Assembly: GCA_902785755.1 (NCBI GenBank)
Contig: CACZZO010000012.1
Location: forward strand, 62,001-126,000
Length of the DNA stretch: 64,000 nucleotides
From: an uncultured Bacteroidia bacterium
Lineage (GTDB): Bacteria > Bacteroidota > Bacteroidia > Bacteroidales > F082
Direction: 5' to 3'
The translations under genes were made by a program, and so were the position numbers. The notes beneath the pieces were generated by a model, which was not told the DNA's origin, did no database searches, and saw nothing but the letters and a program-made list of their open reading frames with translations. Positions 33,439 to 41,881 of this stretch are shown piece by piece. Numbering within the stretch: the first letter of the stretch is position 1; each line of letters opens with the position of its first letter.

Positions 33439-34581
33439 CTACAGCGATTTGCACAAAATAATTTTTTCCAGCATGAATTCCGCCGCATGGCCGTCGCCGA
33501 AAACTTCGGGGAACACGGTCGGCGGATTGTCCTTGAAATGCTGCCAAGCCTGCCTGATGCGGCTTTCGTCGGCGTCGGCGAGGATGGCGTTGCCCGTCTG
33601 CACGATTTCAACCCATTCCGTCTCAGGCCGGAGGATGATGCAGGGCTTTTTGAAGAAATAAGACTCTTTTTGCACGCCGCCCGAGTCGGTCAGGACCAAA
33701 CGCGCATGACGCTCCAAGGCTATCATCTCCAAAAACGATACGGGAGGGATAAGGCTGATGTTCGTGTTGTTGAAAACTTGCATCTGCAACTCCTCGTCAA
33801 GATTGGTTTTCAGGAGTTTGGAAGTTCTCGGATGCAAAGGCAACACGATTCGACAATCTTCAGAAAGCCTGATGATGGCCTTGAAAATTGCGCTCAGCCT
33901 TTCGGGATGGTCAGTGTTGCTGTCGCGATGGATGGTGGCCAAAACGAAGGGTTTCCCGCTGAGGTTCAGTCGGTTGATGATGTCGGTTTTGGTTTCGGCG
34001 ATGTCGGCGAAGTGCAGGCTGTTGTCATACATGATGTCGCCGCAGTGGTAGACTTTCGGCTTGTCGATGCTAAAAGGAGGCTCGTTGTCGATGGCGAAGC
34101 CTTCGCGGCGCAGGTTTTCAACGCCGGCCAGGGTGGGACTGAAAAGCAGGGTGGAGCAGTGGTCGCACACGATGCGGTTGATTTCCTCGGGCATGGCCTT
34201 GTTGAACGAGCGCAGCCCAGCCTCGATGTGGACGATGGGCACGTGGATTTTGGCGGCGGCCACGGCTCCGGCAAGGGTCGAGTTGGTGTCGCCGTAAAGC
34301 ACGATGAAGTCGGGCTGCTCCTTTATTAATATGTCCTCGATGCCTTCGGTCATGCGGGCGGTTTGAACGCCGTGCGAGGCCGAGCCGACATGCAAATTAT
34401 AATCGGGACGCGGAATTTGGAGTTCGTCGAAAAACACCTGCGACATGTTGTCGTCGTAGTGCTGTCCCGTGTGGACGATGATTTCCTGTATTTGGTCTTT
34501 GTAATGGTTCCTGATGGCGCGGCTCAACGCAGCGGCCTTGATGATTTGGGGACGCGCCCCGATGATGGTGACGAGTTTCAT
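33439..34581 (-). CDS. wecB: UDP-N-acetylglucosamine 2-epimerase (non-hydrolysing)
   Basis: A 380-residue epimerase interconverting UDP-GlcNAc and UDP-ManNAc for surface polysaccharide synthesis. It begins MKLVTIIGARPQIIKAAALSRAI and has HTGQHYDDNMSQ, HIEAGLRSFNKAMPEEINR, HRDSNTD and the C-terminal LTDSGGVQKESYFFKKPCIILR, all diagnostic of the GT-B-fold WecB family. The start at 34581 is chosen by homology. radC lies 14 bases upstream on the same strand, so the two may be co-transcribed. Confidence 0.93.
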   Translation of the reverse strand: MKLVTIIGARPQIIKAAALSRAIRNHYKDQIQEIIVHTGQHYDDNMSQVFFDELQIPRPDYNLHVGSASHGVQTARMTEGIEDILIKEQPDFIVLYGDTNSTLAGAVAAAKIHVPIVHIEAGLRSFNKAMPEEINRIVCDHCSTLLFSPTLAGVENLRREGFAIDNEPPFSIDKPKVYHCGDIMYDNSLHFADIAETKTDIINRLNLSGKPFVLATIHRDSNTDHPERLSAIFKAIIRLSEDCRIVLPLHPRTSKLLKTNLDEELQMQVFNNTNISLIPPVSFLEMIALERHARLVLTDSGGVQKESYFFKKPCIILRPETEWVEIVQTGNAILADADESRIRQAWQHFKDNPPTVFPEVFGDGHAAEFMLEKIILCKSL

Positions 34582-34595
34582 GGTTTGTCTTGTTG

Positions 34596-35291
34596 TTAGA
34601 AGGTCATTTCTCCGTAGTCGCGGAAACTGTGGTAGCGCTCGATGCCGATGATGATGTGGTCGACGACGGTGATGTCCAACAATTTGCCGGCGGCGACGAA
34701 TTTTTTGGTCAACAGGCGGTCGTCCTCGCTGGGGCGTGTGTTGCCCGAAGGGTGGTTGTGCCCCAAAACGATGCAAGATGCCCCGATGTTCAGGGCGCTC
34801 TTGAAGATGATTCTCGGGTCGGCGATGACGTTGGAAGTGCCGCCGTTGCTGACACATTCCACCTTGAGCACATGGTGGCTTTGGTCGAGGTACATGACCA
34901 AGAAATGCTCTTGTCGTGGGTCGTCAATGAAAGGCAAAAAGCGTTCGAAAGTGTCCTTTGAGTCTTTCACCTCGGCGGGCAGGTTGGCTTCGGCGGCGCG
35001 GCGGCGTTTGCCGAGTTCGAGGGCGGCCATGATGGTGATGGCCTTGGCCTCGCCTATGCCTTTGTGGCGCATTAGGTCACTCAAAGTGAGGTTGGAGAGG
35101 CTGATGAGGTTGTTGTCGACGCTGTCAAGGATGCGGCGCGACAGTTCCACCGCCGACAGTTCGCTGTTGCCCGATCCGATGAGGATGGCTATGAGTTCGG
35201 CATTGCTCAATGCGGCCTTGCCTTTGGCCATCATTTTTTCGCGTGGGCGGTCGTCGGCAGCCCATTCCTTGATGGATTTTTTCTCGTTCAT
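34596..35291 (-). CDS. radC: RadC family JAB-domain protein
   Basis: A 231-residue RadC/YeeS family protein: an N-terminal helix-hairpin-helix region (DRPREKMMAKGKAALSNAELIAILIGSGN...LMRHKGIGEAKAITIMAALELGKR) and a C-terminal JAB/MPN metallo-domain with HNHPSGNTRPSEDD. The old DNA-repair name is not supported by function studies; the JAB motif suggests a metalloprotease-like or nuclease-like activity. Located between rpsT and wecB on the same strand. Confidence 0.92.
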   Translation of the reverse strand: MNEKKSIKEWAADDRPREKMMAKGKAALSNAELIAILIGSGNSELSAVELSRRILDSVDNNLISLSNLTLSDLMRHKGIGEAKAITIMAALELGKRRRAAEANLPAEVKDSKDTFERFLPFIDDPRQEHFLVMYLDQSHHVLKVECVSNGGTSNVIADPRIIFKSALNIGASCIVLGHNHPSGNTRPSEDDRLLTKKFVAAGKLLDITVVDHIIIGIERYHSFRDYGEMTF

Positions 35292-35303
35292 GTCATCTCA
35301 ACC

Positions 35304-35334
35304 AAAAAAGCCCCTTCCACATTGTAGAAGAGGC
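35304..35334 (-). terminator. Intrinsic terminator of rpsT
   Basis: On the minus strand GCCTCTTC, loop, GAAGGGGC then TTTTTT, with one mismatch in the stem. It lies about 28 bases after the rpsT stop and precedes radC. Confidence 0.75.
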
Positions 35335-35361
35335 ACCAACATGTATGAATAAAACTTCCAA

Positions 35362-35616
35362 TTATGCCAATTTTGCCGTGAACTTCGAGAGTTTCGACTT
35401 CAGGTTGGCGGCTTTGTTCTTGTGGATGATGCCGCGCTTAGCCACCTTGTCGATGATGGAATACAACTTCGAAAGTTGACCCTCGGCCTCCGACTTGTTA
35501 GTTAAAGCCCTGAATTTCTTGACCTCGTTACGCATGTTCTTGGCGTAATAGCGATTGTGCAAACGTCTTTTTTCTGACTGACGGACTCTCTTTAATGCAT
35601 CTTTGTGATTTGCCAT
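35362..35616 (-). CDS. rpsT: 30S ribosomal protein S20
   Basis: An 84-residue, very basic, helical S20 with MANHKDALKRVRQSEKRRLHNRYYAKNMRNEVK and a C-terminal GIIHKNKAANLKSKLSKF. Single-gene unit with its own terminator at 35304-35334. Confidence 0.97.
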   Translation of the reverse strand: MANHKDALKRVRQSEKRRLHNRYYAKNMRNEVKKFRALTNKSEAEGQLSKLYSIIDKVAKRGIIHKNKAANLKSKLSKFTAKLA

Positions 35617-35736
35617 ATCTCTTATTCCTTTTTTCTTATATAATTCTTCTTGAATCGGGCTGCAAAATTACAACTTTTCCGCGAATTGCAAACCGATTTG
35701 TTGAAATTTTTTCTTTCAATTGCTTAAATATTTGAT

Positions 35737-37029
35737 TCAAAGCGTGTTAAATGCCATTTTTTCCTCGTTTTCGCGATGGATGATTTCGCAGAGCCTTATA
35801 TTAATGAAGGTGTTCTTTTCGGCGGACGAATCCTTCAGCAAAACAGGAACGTAATTCTCGCCGTAGCCACGCGCAATGCCTTTGCTGTCAATGCGTTCGA
35901 TGAGCATCCGTTGGCTGCGGCCTTGCATCATTTCAAAGTATTTGGTCTTGTTTTCCAACGAAATCTGTCGCATCACCTCGCTTCGTTCCGATTTCACTTT
36001 TTCAGGCACTTGGTTGGGCATGGAGGCAGCTTTTGTTCCCGTGCGCACCGAATATTTGAAGGTGTGAATGTGGCTAAAGCCGATTTCGAGGGCGAAGTCG
36101 CAACTTTCCTTGAAGGTTTGTTCGGTTTCGCCAGGGAAGCCCACGATGATGTCGGTGGTGAGGTTGAAGTCGGGGCGGAAAGTCTTGATGCGCTGGCACA
36201 TTTCGCGGAATTGATTGGCTGTGTAATGTCGGTTCATGCGTTTCAGGGTGTCGTCGGAGCCGCTTTGCAGGCAGATGTGCATGTGCGGCGCGAGTTTTTC
36301 ATGTTGGAACAAAGCCAAAAAACGGTCGCTGAACTGGTCCGGCTCGATGGAGGAAACGCGCACGCGGAAGTCGCCGTTGATGTCCAAAATGTTTTCTACG
36401 AGTTGCTCGAAATTAGTGTTTTCGTGCTTGTAACGCCCCATGTTTACGCCCGTCAGCACGATTTCCTTGAAGCCATGGCCGACCACTTCGCGCACATTAT
36501 TATAGATGTCTTCGGCGGGACGGCTCGTTGCCCTTCCGCGCACCATCGGGATGATGCAATAGGAGCAGAAGTTGTTGCAACCGTCGTGGATTTTGATGAG
36601 GCTGCGGGTGTGGAAGGTGTCGAAGGCGGGGCGGTAGCTGAACAGGTCGCGGTCGTAGCCTTCGGGGTCGCTGTGGCCGTTGCGGAAATGTTCGTCGATG
36701 ATGTCGAACAGGGCCGCTTTGCGCTCGTTGTCAATGACATAATCCACCATGCCCGATTGCAAAAGTTCCTCCTTCCGATGGTTCACCATGCAGCCCGTGA
36801 CGGCAATCAGCGCTTCGGGATGCTTCCGCCTGATTTGGTGGATGGCCTGTCGGCATTTCTGGTCGCTCGTGTTGGTGACGGTGCAGGTGTTCACGACGAA
36901 GACGTCCGCCGCGCTGTCGCCATCGGCAATCTCATATCCCGCCGCCTTGAACCGCGAAGCCAAGGCATCGGTTTCATACAGATTGACGCGGCAACCGAGG
37001 GTTTTGAAGGAGATTCTGGCTTTGTTCAT
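35737..37029 (-). CDS. mtaB: tRNA (N6-threonylcarbamoyladenosine(37)-C2)-methylthiotransferase MtaB
   Basis: A 430-residue radical-SAM methylthiotransferase that converts t6A37 to ms2t6A37. The N-terminal UPF0004 domain starts FKTLGCRVN with three cluster cysteines. The radical SAM motif CNNFCSYCIIPMVRGR lies near residue 145, and a C-terminal TRAM-like region follows. An ATG at 37047 would add six residues (MKQEER). However, a TAATTTTG -7 box at 37052-37059 on this strand would place transcription initiation at that codon, so the ATG at 37029 is preferred. Confidence 0.9.
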   Translation of the reverse strand: MNKARISFKTLGCRVNLYETDALASRFKAAGYEIADGDSAADVFVVNTCTVTNTSDQKCRQAIHQIRRKHPEALIAVTGCMVNHRKEELLQSGMVDYVIDNERKAALFDIIDEHFRNGHSDPEGYDRDLFSYRPAFDTFHTRSLIKIHDGCNNFCSYCIIPMVRGRATSRPAEDIYNNVREVVGHGFKEIVLTGVNMGRYKHENTNFEQLVENILDINGDFRVRVSSIEPDQFSDRFLALFQHEKLAPHMHICLQSGSDDTLKRMNRHYTANQFREMCQRIKTFRPDFNLTTDIIVGFPGETEQTFKESCDFALEIGFSHIHTFKYSVRTGTKAASMPNQVPEKVKSERSEVMRQISLENKTKYFEMMQGRSQRMLIERIDSKGIARGYGENYVPVLLKDSSAEKNTFINIRLCEIIHRENEEKMAFNTL

Positions 37030-37047
37030 CCGCTCTTCTTGTTTCAT

Positions 37048-37432
37048 GGCGCAAAATTACGACTTTTTCAAAATGTTTCGTTTTGCAAGGTTTGTAAATC
37101 GTTTTCGCTATCGAAATATTTTTTGTTTTGTTTGGGAATTGTTTTTTTGTTGGCAGGGGTTGCATTGCATTTCACCCCTGCCTAATATCCATCGTCACTC
37201 CGTGACTTTGTGTCGGCGCATGGGAACCCCAAAGGGGTGACAGCACATAAGGCAGGCGGTGTCAACCCCTGCCAAAAACGAAACAAAAACACCGATGAGC
37301 CCCATAGGGGCGGGAGAAACATCACAGCTCCCTCTCAATCGACAAGGGCGAAGCCGAAGTCACCTTCACGTTCACAATCTGATTCAAACATGGTTTTCTT
37401 TCAGCATTTTAATGAGTAATCTTTTCCTAAAT
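37048..37432. other. Repeat-rich intergenic region between mtaB and ATPase 2
   Basis: About 385 bases without a gene. It holds the mtaB promoter, a hairpin GGCAGGGGT...ACCCCTGCC (about 37153-37184), an ACCCCAAAGGGGT palindrome, a second GGCAGG...CCCCTGCC pair (about 37252-37273), GCCCCATAGGGGC, and a diverged copy (37335-37381) of the 3' end of miaB. Short frames such as the one beginning MSAHGNPKG are repeat translations, not genes. Confidence 0.7.
37335..37381. repeat. Diverged copy of the miaB 3' end (copy U)
   Basis: The 47 bases beginning TCAATCGACAAGGGCGAAGC align without gaps to 39345-39391 inside miaB. On the minus strand it still reads QIVNVKVTSASPLSIERE then L and stop, against QIVKLKVTSASPLSIEGEL in MiaB. 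Many differences are synonymous, so this is a fossil of coding sequence and not a recent duplication. Confidence 0.75.
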
Positions 37433-37469
37433 CGGGCAAAAACTTCTGTTTTTTGCAAGTTTTTGCCCG
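37433..37469. repeat. Palindrome upstream of ATPase 2, 13 bp arms, 11 nt loop
   Basis: CGGGCAAAAACTT (37433-37445), loop CTGTTTTTTGC (37446-37456), AAGTTTTTGCCCG (37457-37469). The arms are perfect. The geometry equals that of the ATPase 1 palindromes but the sequence is different. A second copy flanks the gene at 38997-39031. Confidence 0.92.
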
Positions 37470-37497
37470 CTTTCGCGTTTTGATTTGAAAATGTTTG

Positions 37498-37505
37498 TAC
37501 CTTTG
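37498..37505 (+). promoter_or_regulatory. -7 box of ATPase 2
   Basis: TACCTTTG fits TAnnTTTG and lies 28 bases before the ATG. The palindrome ends 28 bases upstream of it. Confidence 0.55.
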
Positions 37506-37533
37506 TGGTCGGATTTAACAACAAGAAAATCAA

Positions 37534-38952
37534 ATGGAAAAGATTATCGGAAGAGAAACGGAGTTGGGCAAGTTGAACGATTATTATGAGTCGGGGAGGA
37601 GCGAGTTTGTCGCGCTTTATGGCCGCCGTCGTGTGGGCAAGACATTCCTCGTCAGAAGTTTCTTCAAAGACAAGTTCGATTTCTATGCTACTGGGGTTAT
37701 CGACGGGTCGCGCGAAACCGAAATGGAGGCTTTCCACAATGCCCTTGTGCGATATGGATATAAGGGCGAGCGGGCAAAGACTTGGATTCAGGTCTTTACC
37801 CAACTTGCGGATTTGCTGGAACGCAAAAACCGCAATCGGACACGACGTTTGACTGTATTTCTCGATGAATTGCCTTGCTTCGACACGCCTCGTTCAGGCT
37901 TTTTGCCGGCGTTGGACTTGTTCTGGAACAGCCGAGCCTCTTGGATGGACAACATCTATTTCGTGGTGTGCGGTTCGGCAACGTCATGGATGATGCGCAA
38001 TATCGTCAACAACAAGGCTGGACTGCATAAACGCACGACCCACACCATGCATTTGCGCCCATTCACTTTGGGACAGACCGAGGAATATCTCAAGAGCAGG
38101 AAGTTCCGATGGCCGAGGATTGCGGTTTTGCAGGCCTATATGGTGCTTGGCGGCGTGCCGTATTATTTGAGTCTGCTCGACCCGAAACTAAATGTCCCTG
38201 ACAACATTGACGCACTGTTTTTCTCTGCCGAACCGGAACTTGAAAACGAGTATCAGCGGCTTTTCAACTCGTTGTTTAAGAATGCCGAAGGCTATATGGA
38301 AATCATTCGGTTGCTCAGTTCTCATCGCGATGGCTATACGAGAGCGGAAATCGCGCGGGAACTGAAGATCGCGGATAACGGACACTTGTGTGAGATGATG
38401 GATGACCTGGAACATTGCGACTTCGTCCGAAGATACAATAACGGCACGCTGCAAAAAAACGGCATTTACCAGTTGATAGACTTTTTCTCGTTGTTCCATT
38501 ATAAGTTTGGCACGAACCGCGTCACCGATGAACACTTTTGGCGCAATGCCTTGGGTACTCCTGAGCAGAACAATTGGTATGGGTTAACCTTTGAGCGAGT
38601 TTGCCTATGGCATGTGAGACAGATAGTTAGAGGTTTGCGCTTGGATGCCATCAGGCATGATTATTATGCATGGCGTAGCCAAAATAGCAAACCAGCCGTC
38701 CAGATTGATTTGGTCATTGACCGCGCTGACGGCATGGTGACGATATGCGAGATGAAATATTCCAAAGATGACTACACGCTGACAGAAGGAGAATACAAAA
38801 AAATCGTACATCGCATGGAGACATTCCAAAAAGAAACGGGTTATAAAGGCGGTGTTCAGGCAAGCATAGTCACCACTTTTTCTCTTCAAAATAATATGTA
38901 TTCTGAGATTTCTCCAATCCCGATAACCATGGATGAACTATTTGTGGATTAG
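37534..38952 (+). CDS. AAA+ ATPase with C-terminal DUF234/PD-(D/E)XK domain (ATPase 2)
   Basis: A 472-residue paralogue of ATPase 1, colinear over its whole length. Walker A GRRRVGKT is at 30-37 and Walker B TVFLDELPCF near 107-116. VVCGSATSWMMRNIVNNKAGLH is shared almost word for word with ATPase 1 (sensor region). The nuclease-like signature is D392 in QIDL and E406-x-K408 in CEMKYS. Palindromes of its own private sequence flank it on both sides. It sits between mtaB and miaB in an island of fossil repeats. Function is not established; it is likely a repeat-recognising or self-regulating ATPase (inference). Confidence 0.86.
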   Translation: MEKIIGRETELGKLNDYYESGRSEFVALYGRRRVGKTFLVRSFFKDKFDFYATGVIDGSRETEMEAFHNALVRYGYKGERAKTWIQVFTQLADLLERKNRNRTRRLTVFLDELPCFDTPRSGFLPALDLFWNSRASWMDNIYFVVCGSATSWMMRNIVNNKAGLHKRTTHTMHLRPFTLGQTEEYLKSRKFRWPRIAVLQAYMVLGGVPYYLSLLDPKLNVPDNIDALFFSAEPELENEYQRLFNSLFKNAEGYMEIIRLLSSHRDGYTRAEIARELKIADNGHLCEMMDDLEHCDFVRRYNNGTLQKNGIYQLIDFFSLFHYKFGTNRVTDEHFWRNALGTPEQNNWYGLTFERVCLWHVRQIVRGLRLDAIRHDYYAWRSQNSKPAVQIDLVIDRADGMVTICEMKYSKDDYTLTEGEYKKIVHRMETFQKETGYKGGVQASIVTTFSLQNNMYSEISPIPITMDELFVD

Positions 38953-38996
38953 ACACTTATATGCTTTTTTTGGGGGCTATGTCTAAGGTTTTAATT

Positions 38997-39031
38997 GGGC
39001 AAAAACATCTGTTTTTTCCAAGTTTTTGCCC
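38997..39031. repeat. Palindrome downstream of ATPase 2, 12 bp arms, 11 nt loop
   Basis: GGGCAAAAACAT (38997-39008), loop CTGTTTTTTCC (39009-39019), AAGTTTTTGCCC (39020-39031). There is one mismatch in the arms relative to the upstream copy, and the loop differs by one base. Confidence 0.9.
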
Positions 39032-39070
39032 GATTATGGTGCGTAAAATAATCATCCAATCAACTCTCTT

Positions 39071-39094
39071 TCAATCGACAGCGGCGAAGCCGAA
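39071..39094. repeat. 24-base copy of the miaB 3' end (copy M)
   Basis: TCAATCGACAGCGGCGAAGC followed by CGAA is identical over 24 bases to 39345-39368 in miaB. On the minus strand the frame reads SASPLSIERELIG and stop. Together with copy U it brackets ATPase 2. Confidence 0.8.
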
Positions 39095-39145
39095 ATTGGA
39101 AGGAGATTTGAAATCTCCGTCAACGGCAAATACCCCCAAAATGCT

Positions 39146-39220
39146 CTACACCATTTCCAGTTCAGGAAGGATGATCGTAGTGTCGTTTTCGGGGTCGTGC
39201 TGGAGAAACATGCAGTAATT
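39146..39220 (-). pseudogene. Fossil of the 3' end of an unidentified gene (24 codons)
   Basis: Between stop codons the minus strand reads a peptide NYCMFLQHDPEND followed by TTIILPELEMV. The amino-acid-like composition and clean stop suggest the C-terminus of a lost protein. No start codon or ribosome site is present. The identity is unknown and the call is tentative. Confidence 0.35.
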
Positions 39221-39242
39221 TCAAGAATCTTGCAAGCAAAAA

Positions 39243-39320
39243 ACCACTTATTCCATAAAATCAACCATAAAAATTACCACTTATTCCGTTTTTTAAGGGA
39301 GAAAAATGACCATTTATTCC
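39243..39320. repeat. 33-bp tandem repeats (2.4 copies), no ATPase attached
   Basis: ACCACTTATTCC starts at 39243 and 39276, and ACCATTTATTCC at 39309, exactly 33 bases apart; the last two continue CGTTTT. The period equals that of the repeats upstream of the truncated ATPase at 61105. The array abuts the miaB stop codon at 39314. Whether it once belonged to an ATPase gene is inferred from period only. Confidence 0.65.
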
Positions 39321-40711
39321 GTTTTCGATGATGCCAGTTCCCCCTCAATCGACAGCGGCGAAGCCGAAGTAACCTTTAACTTTACAATCTGCCCGATGAG
39401 GCTCGTGTCTTTCGAGGCAAAACGGATGACAATCTTGCCCTCGGTGTGGCCGGTGAGGTAGCCGTTTTTGCGGTCGTGGCTTTCCACGAGCATTTTCACG
39501 GTCTTCCCGATGAGGCCTTGGTTATAGACGAGGCTGTGTTTCATCAGTTCCTCGGTGAGGCGGTGGTAGCGTTGGCGTTTCACTTCCTTGGGCACGTCGT
39601 CATCCCACTCGGAGGCCACCGCGCCCGGGCGCACGCTGTATTGCGCGATGAACGCCATGTTGTACTTGAACTCCTCCATGGCCTTGCGCGTGTTCTCAAA
39701 CTCCTCCTCGGTCTCGTGCGTGAAGCCCACGATGATGTCGGTGAAGATGGTGGCGGTGGGGAGTTTCTCTCGGATGGTCTGGATGATGTGGCGGTAGGTG
39801 GCCAAGTCGTGGTGGCGGTTCATGCGTTGCAGCATGTTCTCGTCGCCCGATTGGATGGGGATGTGGATTTGCTTGCCGAGGCAGTCGTATTGCGCCATCA
39901 CTTCGATGACGTCGTCCTTCATGTCGCGGGGATGCGGCGCGGTGTAATACACCCAAAACTCCTTGCCGCTGGCCTTGCCGAACTCGCCCACGCGGCGCAG
40001 AAGTTCCGCAAAATCAATCTCTTCGCCTTTCTTGTCGAGGCCGTAGGAATTGACGTTTTGTCCCAAAAGCGTGATGCTCTTGTAGCCCTTTTCGACCAAC
40101 GCCTTCAGTTCGGCCAGAATCTCCTCCGAGGGGCGCGACACCTCGCGGCCACGGGTGTAGGGCACGGCGCAATAGGTGCAGAACTTGTTGCAACCGTTCT
40201 GAATCGGGATGAAGGCCTCAAAATTGGAGGTTTGCGTCGGCACAATCGACCAAAACTTGTCCATATTGGCCGAAGGGTTGATTTTGTCGTTTTTGTGGAA
40301 CAATGGCGCAATGGGCTTGACAACAGGCTGAAAACCAATCTCTTCTCCGAACCTTAACGAGGCGGGCGTGACGATGCCGTATTGCCTAATCATGTCGGGC
40401 AGTTTGGGTAAGTCATTCATTGGAAATACCAAGTCGAAGAGCTTGAGGAAACGCTCTCGGTCGGCGGGCAGCACGCATCCCGACACGAAAGTGATGACGT
40501 TTTGGCGGTGCTTCAAGGCGTTCCATTTCTCGATGCGGCCATACACCTTGTCGATGCCTTTTTGTCGCACCGAGCAGGCGATGATGCCGAGGATGGTGGC
40601 CTCGTCTTCGTTTTCGGTCTGCACGAAGCCCATGCCGTTGAGCACCGTGCGCACGCGCTCCGAGTCGCTGAGGTTCATTTGGCAGCCTAAGGGGAGGAGG
40701 TAATATTTCAT
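39314..40711 (-). CDS. miaB: tRNA-2-methylthio-N6-dimethylallyladenosine synthase MiaB
   Basis: A 465-residue radical-SAM methylthiotransferase that adds the 2-methylthio group to i6A37 of tRNAs. The UPF0004 domain (LLPLGCQMNLSDSERV) leads, the radical SAM motif CNKFCTYCAVPYTRGREVSRP lies near residue 175, and the TRAM domain is C-terminal. The last about 20 residues (KVTSASPLSIEGELASSKTE) are encoded by a segment that recurs twice upstream of the ATPase 2 side. The C-terminal tail has therefore been shaped by a local repeat. Confidence 0.94.
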   Translation of the reverse strand: MKYYLLPLGCQMNLSDSERVRTVLNGMGFVQTENEDEATILGIIACSVRQKGIDKVYGRIEKWNALKHRQNVITFVSGCVLPADRERFLKLFDLVFPMNDLPKLPDMIRQYGIVTPASLRFGEEIGFQPVVKPIAPLFHKNDKINPSANMDKFWSIVPTQTSNFEAFIPIQNGCNKFCTYCAVPYTRGREVSRPSEEILAELKALVEKGYKSITLLGQNVNSYGLDKKGEEIDFAELLRRVGEFGKASGKEFWVYYTAPHPRDMKDDVIEVMAQYDCLGKQIHIPIQSGDENMLQRMNRHHDLATYRHIIQTIREKLPTATIFTDIIVGFTHETEEEFENTRKAMEEFKYNMAFIAQYSVRPGAVASEWDDDVPKEVKRQRYHRLTEELMKHSLVYNQGLIGKTVKMLVESHDRKNGYLTGHTEGKIVIRFASKDTSLIGQIVKLKVTSASPLSIEGELASSKTE

Positions 40712-40872
40712 TCAGTTGTCAATTGAAAGTTAATAGTTTACAGTTGGAGGGCTGTCACATCGTGGCAGCCGTTTCTGTTTTATTGGAGATTGACATCGCC
40801 CGATAGTGCTCGGGTCGCCCTTTCAGGGCTCAACGTACACCCCAATCTGGCTGCAAAAATACGAATAAAAGT

Positions 40873-41838
40873 TCAGCGGTAAACCAAATTCACAACATCC
40901 CGAAGAATCTCGTTACCCTCATCAAAAGTGGGAATCGCCTTCGTGCTGCATCCTTTCAGCAGTTTTTCTGCTTCGGCAATGCTTTCAGTATCAAGGCAAT
41001 CCGAGGCAATTTGAACGTCCTTGATGATGGCGTTGGCCTCGTCAATTTCAAGTGCGATTTCCACGCCGCCCCATGGAAAACGGGCTTTTTTCGTCGTTTT
41101 GAACTGTTCCCAACGGCTGAAAAGGAACTCGTGTGACGAGATTTCCGCCGTAATGGTTTGCACTTCCTTATTATTAATTATGGTGTCGAAGTCGAGCATG
41201 TTGGTTTTGCCACCGTAAACCTTTTCAAACGAGGCAATTAAAGGCTGCTTGATGTTCTCGGAGGTGAGTTCGGGGACGAGTTCGCTGAGATTGATGACGC
41301 GGCTGGCCACGCTTTTCACGCCGTTTTTCATCAGCTTGGCCTTATCAACAATGAGGTAACGTTGCATCATCGTGCCGTCGGTCTTGATGAGGATGGTGCC
41401 GTGGTGCAGGTCGTTTTGTTTGCCTTTGGCGAAGGCGTTGCCGCTGAACTTGCGCCCCTCGCAGGTGAGGTCGTTTCGGCCTGAAATCTCGGTTTGCAGG
41501 CCATAGGAGAGGAGCGCGTCCTGAATCACGGATAGTTGCTTTTTTACGTCATACAGCCTTTTGTCGGCGACAAAAGAGAAATTGATGTTGCCCAAATCGT
41601 GATATACCGCTCCACCGCCCGTGCCACGCCGCATGAGGTGGCCGCCATCGTCAAGCAATAGTTGGACGTTGCACTCCGAATAAGGGTTCTGGTTGTAGCC
41701 GATGACCACGGTCTGTTGGTTCTTCCAAAGGTACATGGTAACGGTATCTTCCTCTTGATTGTCAGTAAGATACTGTTCAATAGCGCGGTTGAGGAAGGGA
41801 TTGTATTGGTTGCTGATGATGACTTGTAACTTGCTCAT
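40873..41838 (-). CDS. lplA: Lipoate--protein ligase A
   Basis: A 321-residue biotin/lipoate ligase-fold protein that attaches lipoate to lipoyl domains using ATP. NPYSECNVQLLLDDGGHLMRRGTGGGAVYHDLGNINFSF contains the diagnostic RRxTGGGAVYHDxGN motif (here RRGTGGGAVYHDLGN), followed by SGRNDLTCEGRKFSGNAF and GTILIKTDGTMMQRYL. The C-terminal accessory domain is present. It enables use of exogenous lipoate, for the 2-oxoacid dehydrogenases or glycine cleavage. The tRNA-Glu terminator lies just upstream. Confidence 0.93.
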   Translation of the reverse strand: MSKLQVIISNQYNPFLNRAIEQYLTDNQEEDTVTMYLWKNQQTVVIGYNQNPYSECNVQLLLDDGGHLMRRGTGGGAVYHDLGNINFSFVADKRLYDVKKQLSVIQDALLSYGLQTEISGRNDLTCEGRKFSGNAFAKGKQNDLHHGTILIKTDGTMMQRYLIVDKAKLMKNGVKSVASRVINLSELVPELTSENIKQPLIASFEKVYGGKTNMLDFDTIINNKEVQTITAEISSHEFLFSRWEQFKTTKKARFPWGGVEIALEIDEANAIIKDVQIASDCLDTESIAEAEKLLKGCSTKAIPTFDEGNEILRDVVNLVYR

Positions 41839-41848
41839 ACGACGGGAA

Positions 41849-41877
41849 TAAAAAAGCCCGCTGTTTTGGCGGGCTTG
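41849..41877 (-). terminator. Intrinsic terminator of tRNA-Glu
   Basis: On the minus strand AAGCCCGC, loop CAAAACA, GCGGGCTT then TTTTATT, immediately after the CCA end of the tRNA. Confidence 0.87.
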
Positions 41878-41881
41878 ATTT

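Noticed and set aside
37048-37420. Small genes in the mtaB-ATPase 2 interval
   Set aside because: Short frames consist of translated palindromes and the miaB-tail copy, without ribosome sites or family features.
40712-40872. Possible riboswitch before miaB
   Set aside because: Hairpins such as GGCTGTCAC...GTGGCAGCC are present, but the stretch looks like dispersed repeat DNA and no aptamer core can be recognised.
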